Source of the DNA: Deferribacteraceae bacterium | GTDB taxonomy: Bacteria; Chrysiogenota; Deferribacteres; Deferribacterales; JAISNW01 | Direction: 5' to 3' | DNA: 6,044 nt | Assembly (NCBI GenBank): GCA_031278965.1 | Contig: JAITJJ010000205.1 | Span: forward strand, 1 to 6,044 | Shown: piece after piece, positions 5,822 through 6,044 of the stretch | How positions within the stretch are numbered: the stretch's first letter is position 1 | Layout of the letters: every line of letters starts with the position of its first letter | Position numbers and translations under genes: made by a program | Notes under the pieces: generated by a model | What the model was told of the DNA's origin: nothing | Database searches by the model: none | Seen by the model: the letters and a program-made list of their open reading frames with translations, nothing else

Positions 5822-6044
5822 ATGAAAGAGAATCTTTTTAACCGCCAATATGCATATCCTGTCCTGCTGTGCTTACTTGTTGTGATTACTGCTTTCTTTT
5901 ATTTTCTTACAGGCTTGGCAACAGGGAACAATAGCGATTCCGCCTTTTCTTTTATAGCCGCCAGGGAGATACTTAATGGGAATATCCTCTTTCGCGGTTG
6001 GAACTTTCCGGTTACAACGCAGTATATTGATCTGCTTGCCTACG
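5822..6044 (+). CDS. Start of a polytopic membrane protein, possibly a GT-C-type glycosyltransferase (3' end missing)
   Basis: An ATG at 5822 opens a frame that stays open to the window edge: 74 full codons plus one base. It lies 15 bases after the glycosyltransferase stop, with AGG at 5813-5815 spaced 6 bases before it, so it very likely continues the operon. The N-terminus MKENLFNRQYAY precedes one membrane segment at about residues 13-32. A predicted outward loop follows, with NNSDSAF around Asp39 and a GWNFPVTTQY stretch at 59-68. One membrane segment followed by a loop with an acidic residue is how GT-C enzymes that use polyprenyl-linked sugars begin. The position right after a GtrB-like gene fits an acceptor-specific membrane transferase. 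The fragment is too short to name a family. A membrane protein of another kind, such as a polymerase or a conserved hypothetical, is possible. Confidence 0.72.
   Translation, partial: MKENLFNRQYAYPVLLCLLVVITAFFYFLTGLATGNNSDSAFSFIAAREILNGNILFRGWNFPVTTQYIDLLAY

Overview
The window looks like an ordinary stretch of bacterial chromosome. G+C is in the mid-40s percent by eye (not counted). Genes are tightly packed and all on the + strand. The exported hydrolase, the polyprenyl-phosphate-type glycosyltransferase and the SpoIIAA-like STAS protein suggest a Gram-negative or candidate-phylum bacterium. Nothing here fixes the taxon. I see no rRNA, tRNA, CRISPR array, insertion sequence, attachment site or phage gene.

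Left block (2-4397): four co-directional genes with almost no spacing. They are the 3' part of a DUF2461 protein, a FadD-like acyl-CoA ligase (AMP-forming), an exported metallo-beta-lactamase-fold hydrolase of the methyl parathion hydrolase / quorum-quenching lactonase type, and threonine synthase (thrC). The ligase stop and hydrolase start overlap as ATGA, and the hydrolase-thrC gap is 9 bases, so this reads as one transcription unit. Known functions do not form an obvious single pathway. One speculative link is recovery of acyl chains and homoserine from acyl-homoserine lactones, but an acylase and a homoserine kinase would be needed and neither is present.

Boundary (4398-4549): a 152-base AT-rich gap without a convincing intrinsic terminator. 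It holds a good sigma70-type promoter (TTGAAA, 17-base spacer, TCTAAT) and an anti-SD-matching ribosome binding site.

Right block (4550-6044, continuing off the window): a 97-residue STAS-domain protein, a GtrB/DPM1-like family 2 glycosyltransferase with two C-terminal membrane segments, and the start of a polytopic membrane protein. The last gene runs off the end and has an N-terminus of the kind seen in GT-C-like membrane proteins. Likely sense: the glycosyltransferase makes a lipid-linked sugar, the membrane protein may use it on the outer face of the inner membrane, and the STAS protein may regulate something, perhaps this unit.

No clearly new system is visible. The points most worth checking are the STAS-glycosyltransferase-membrane protein cassette, the non-canonical STAS phosphosite region, and the translational coupling of a cytosolic acyl-CoA ligase to an exported lactonase-like enzyme.
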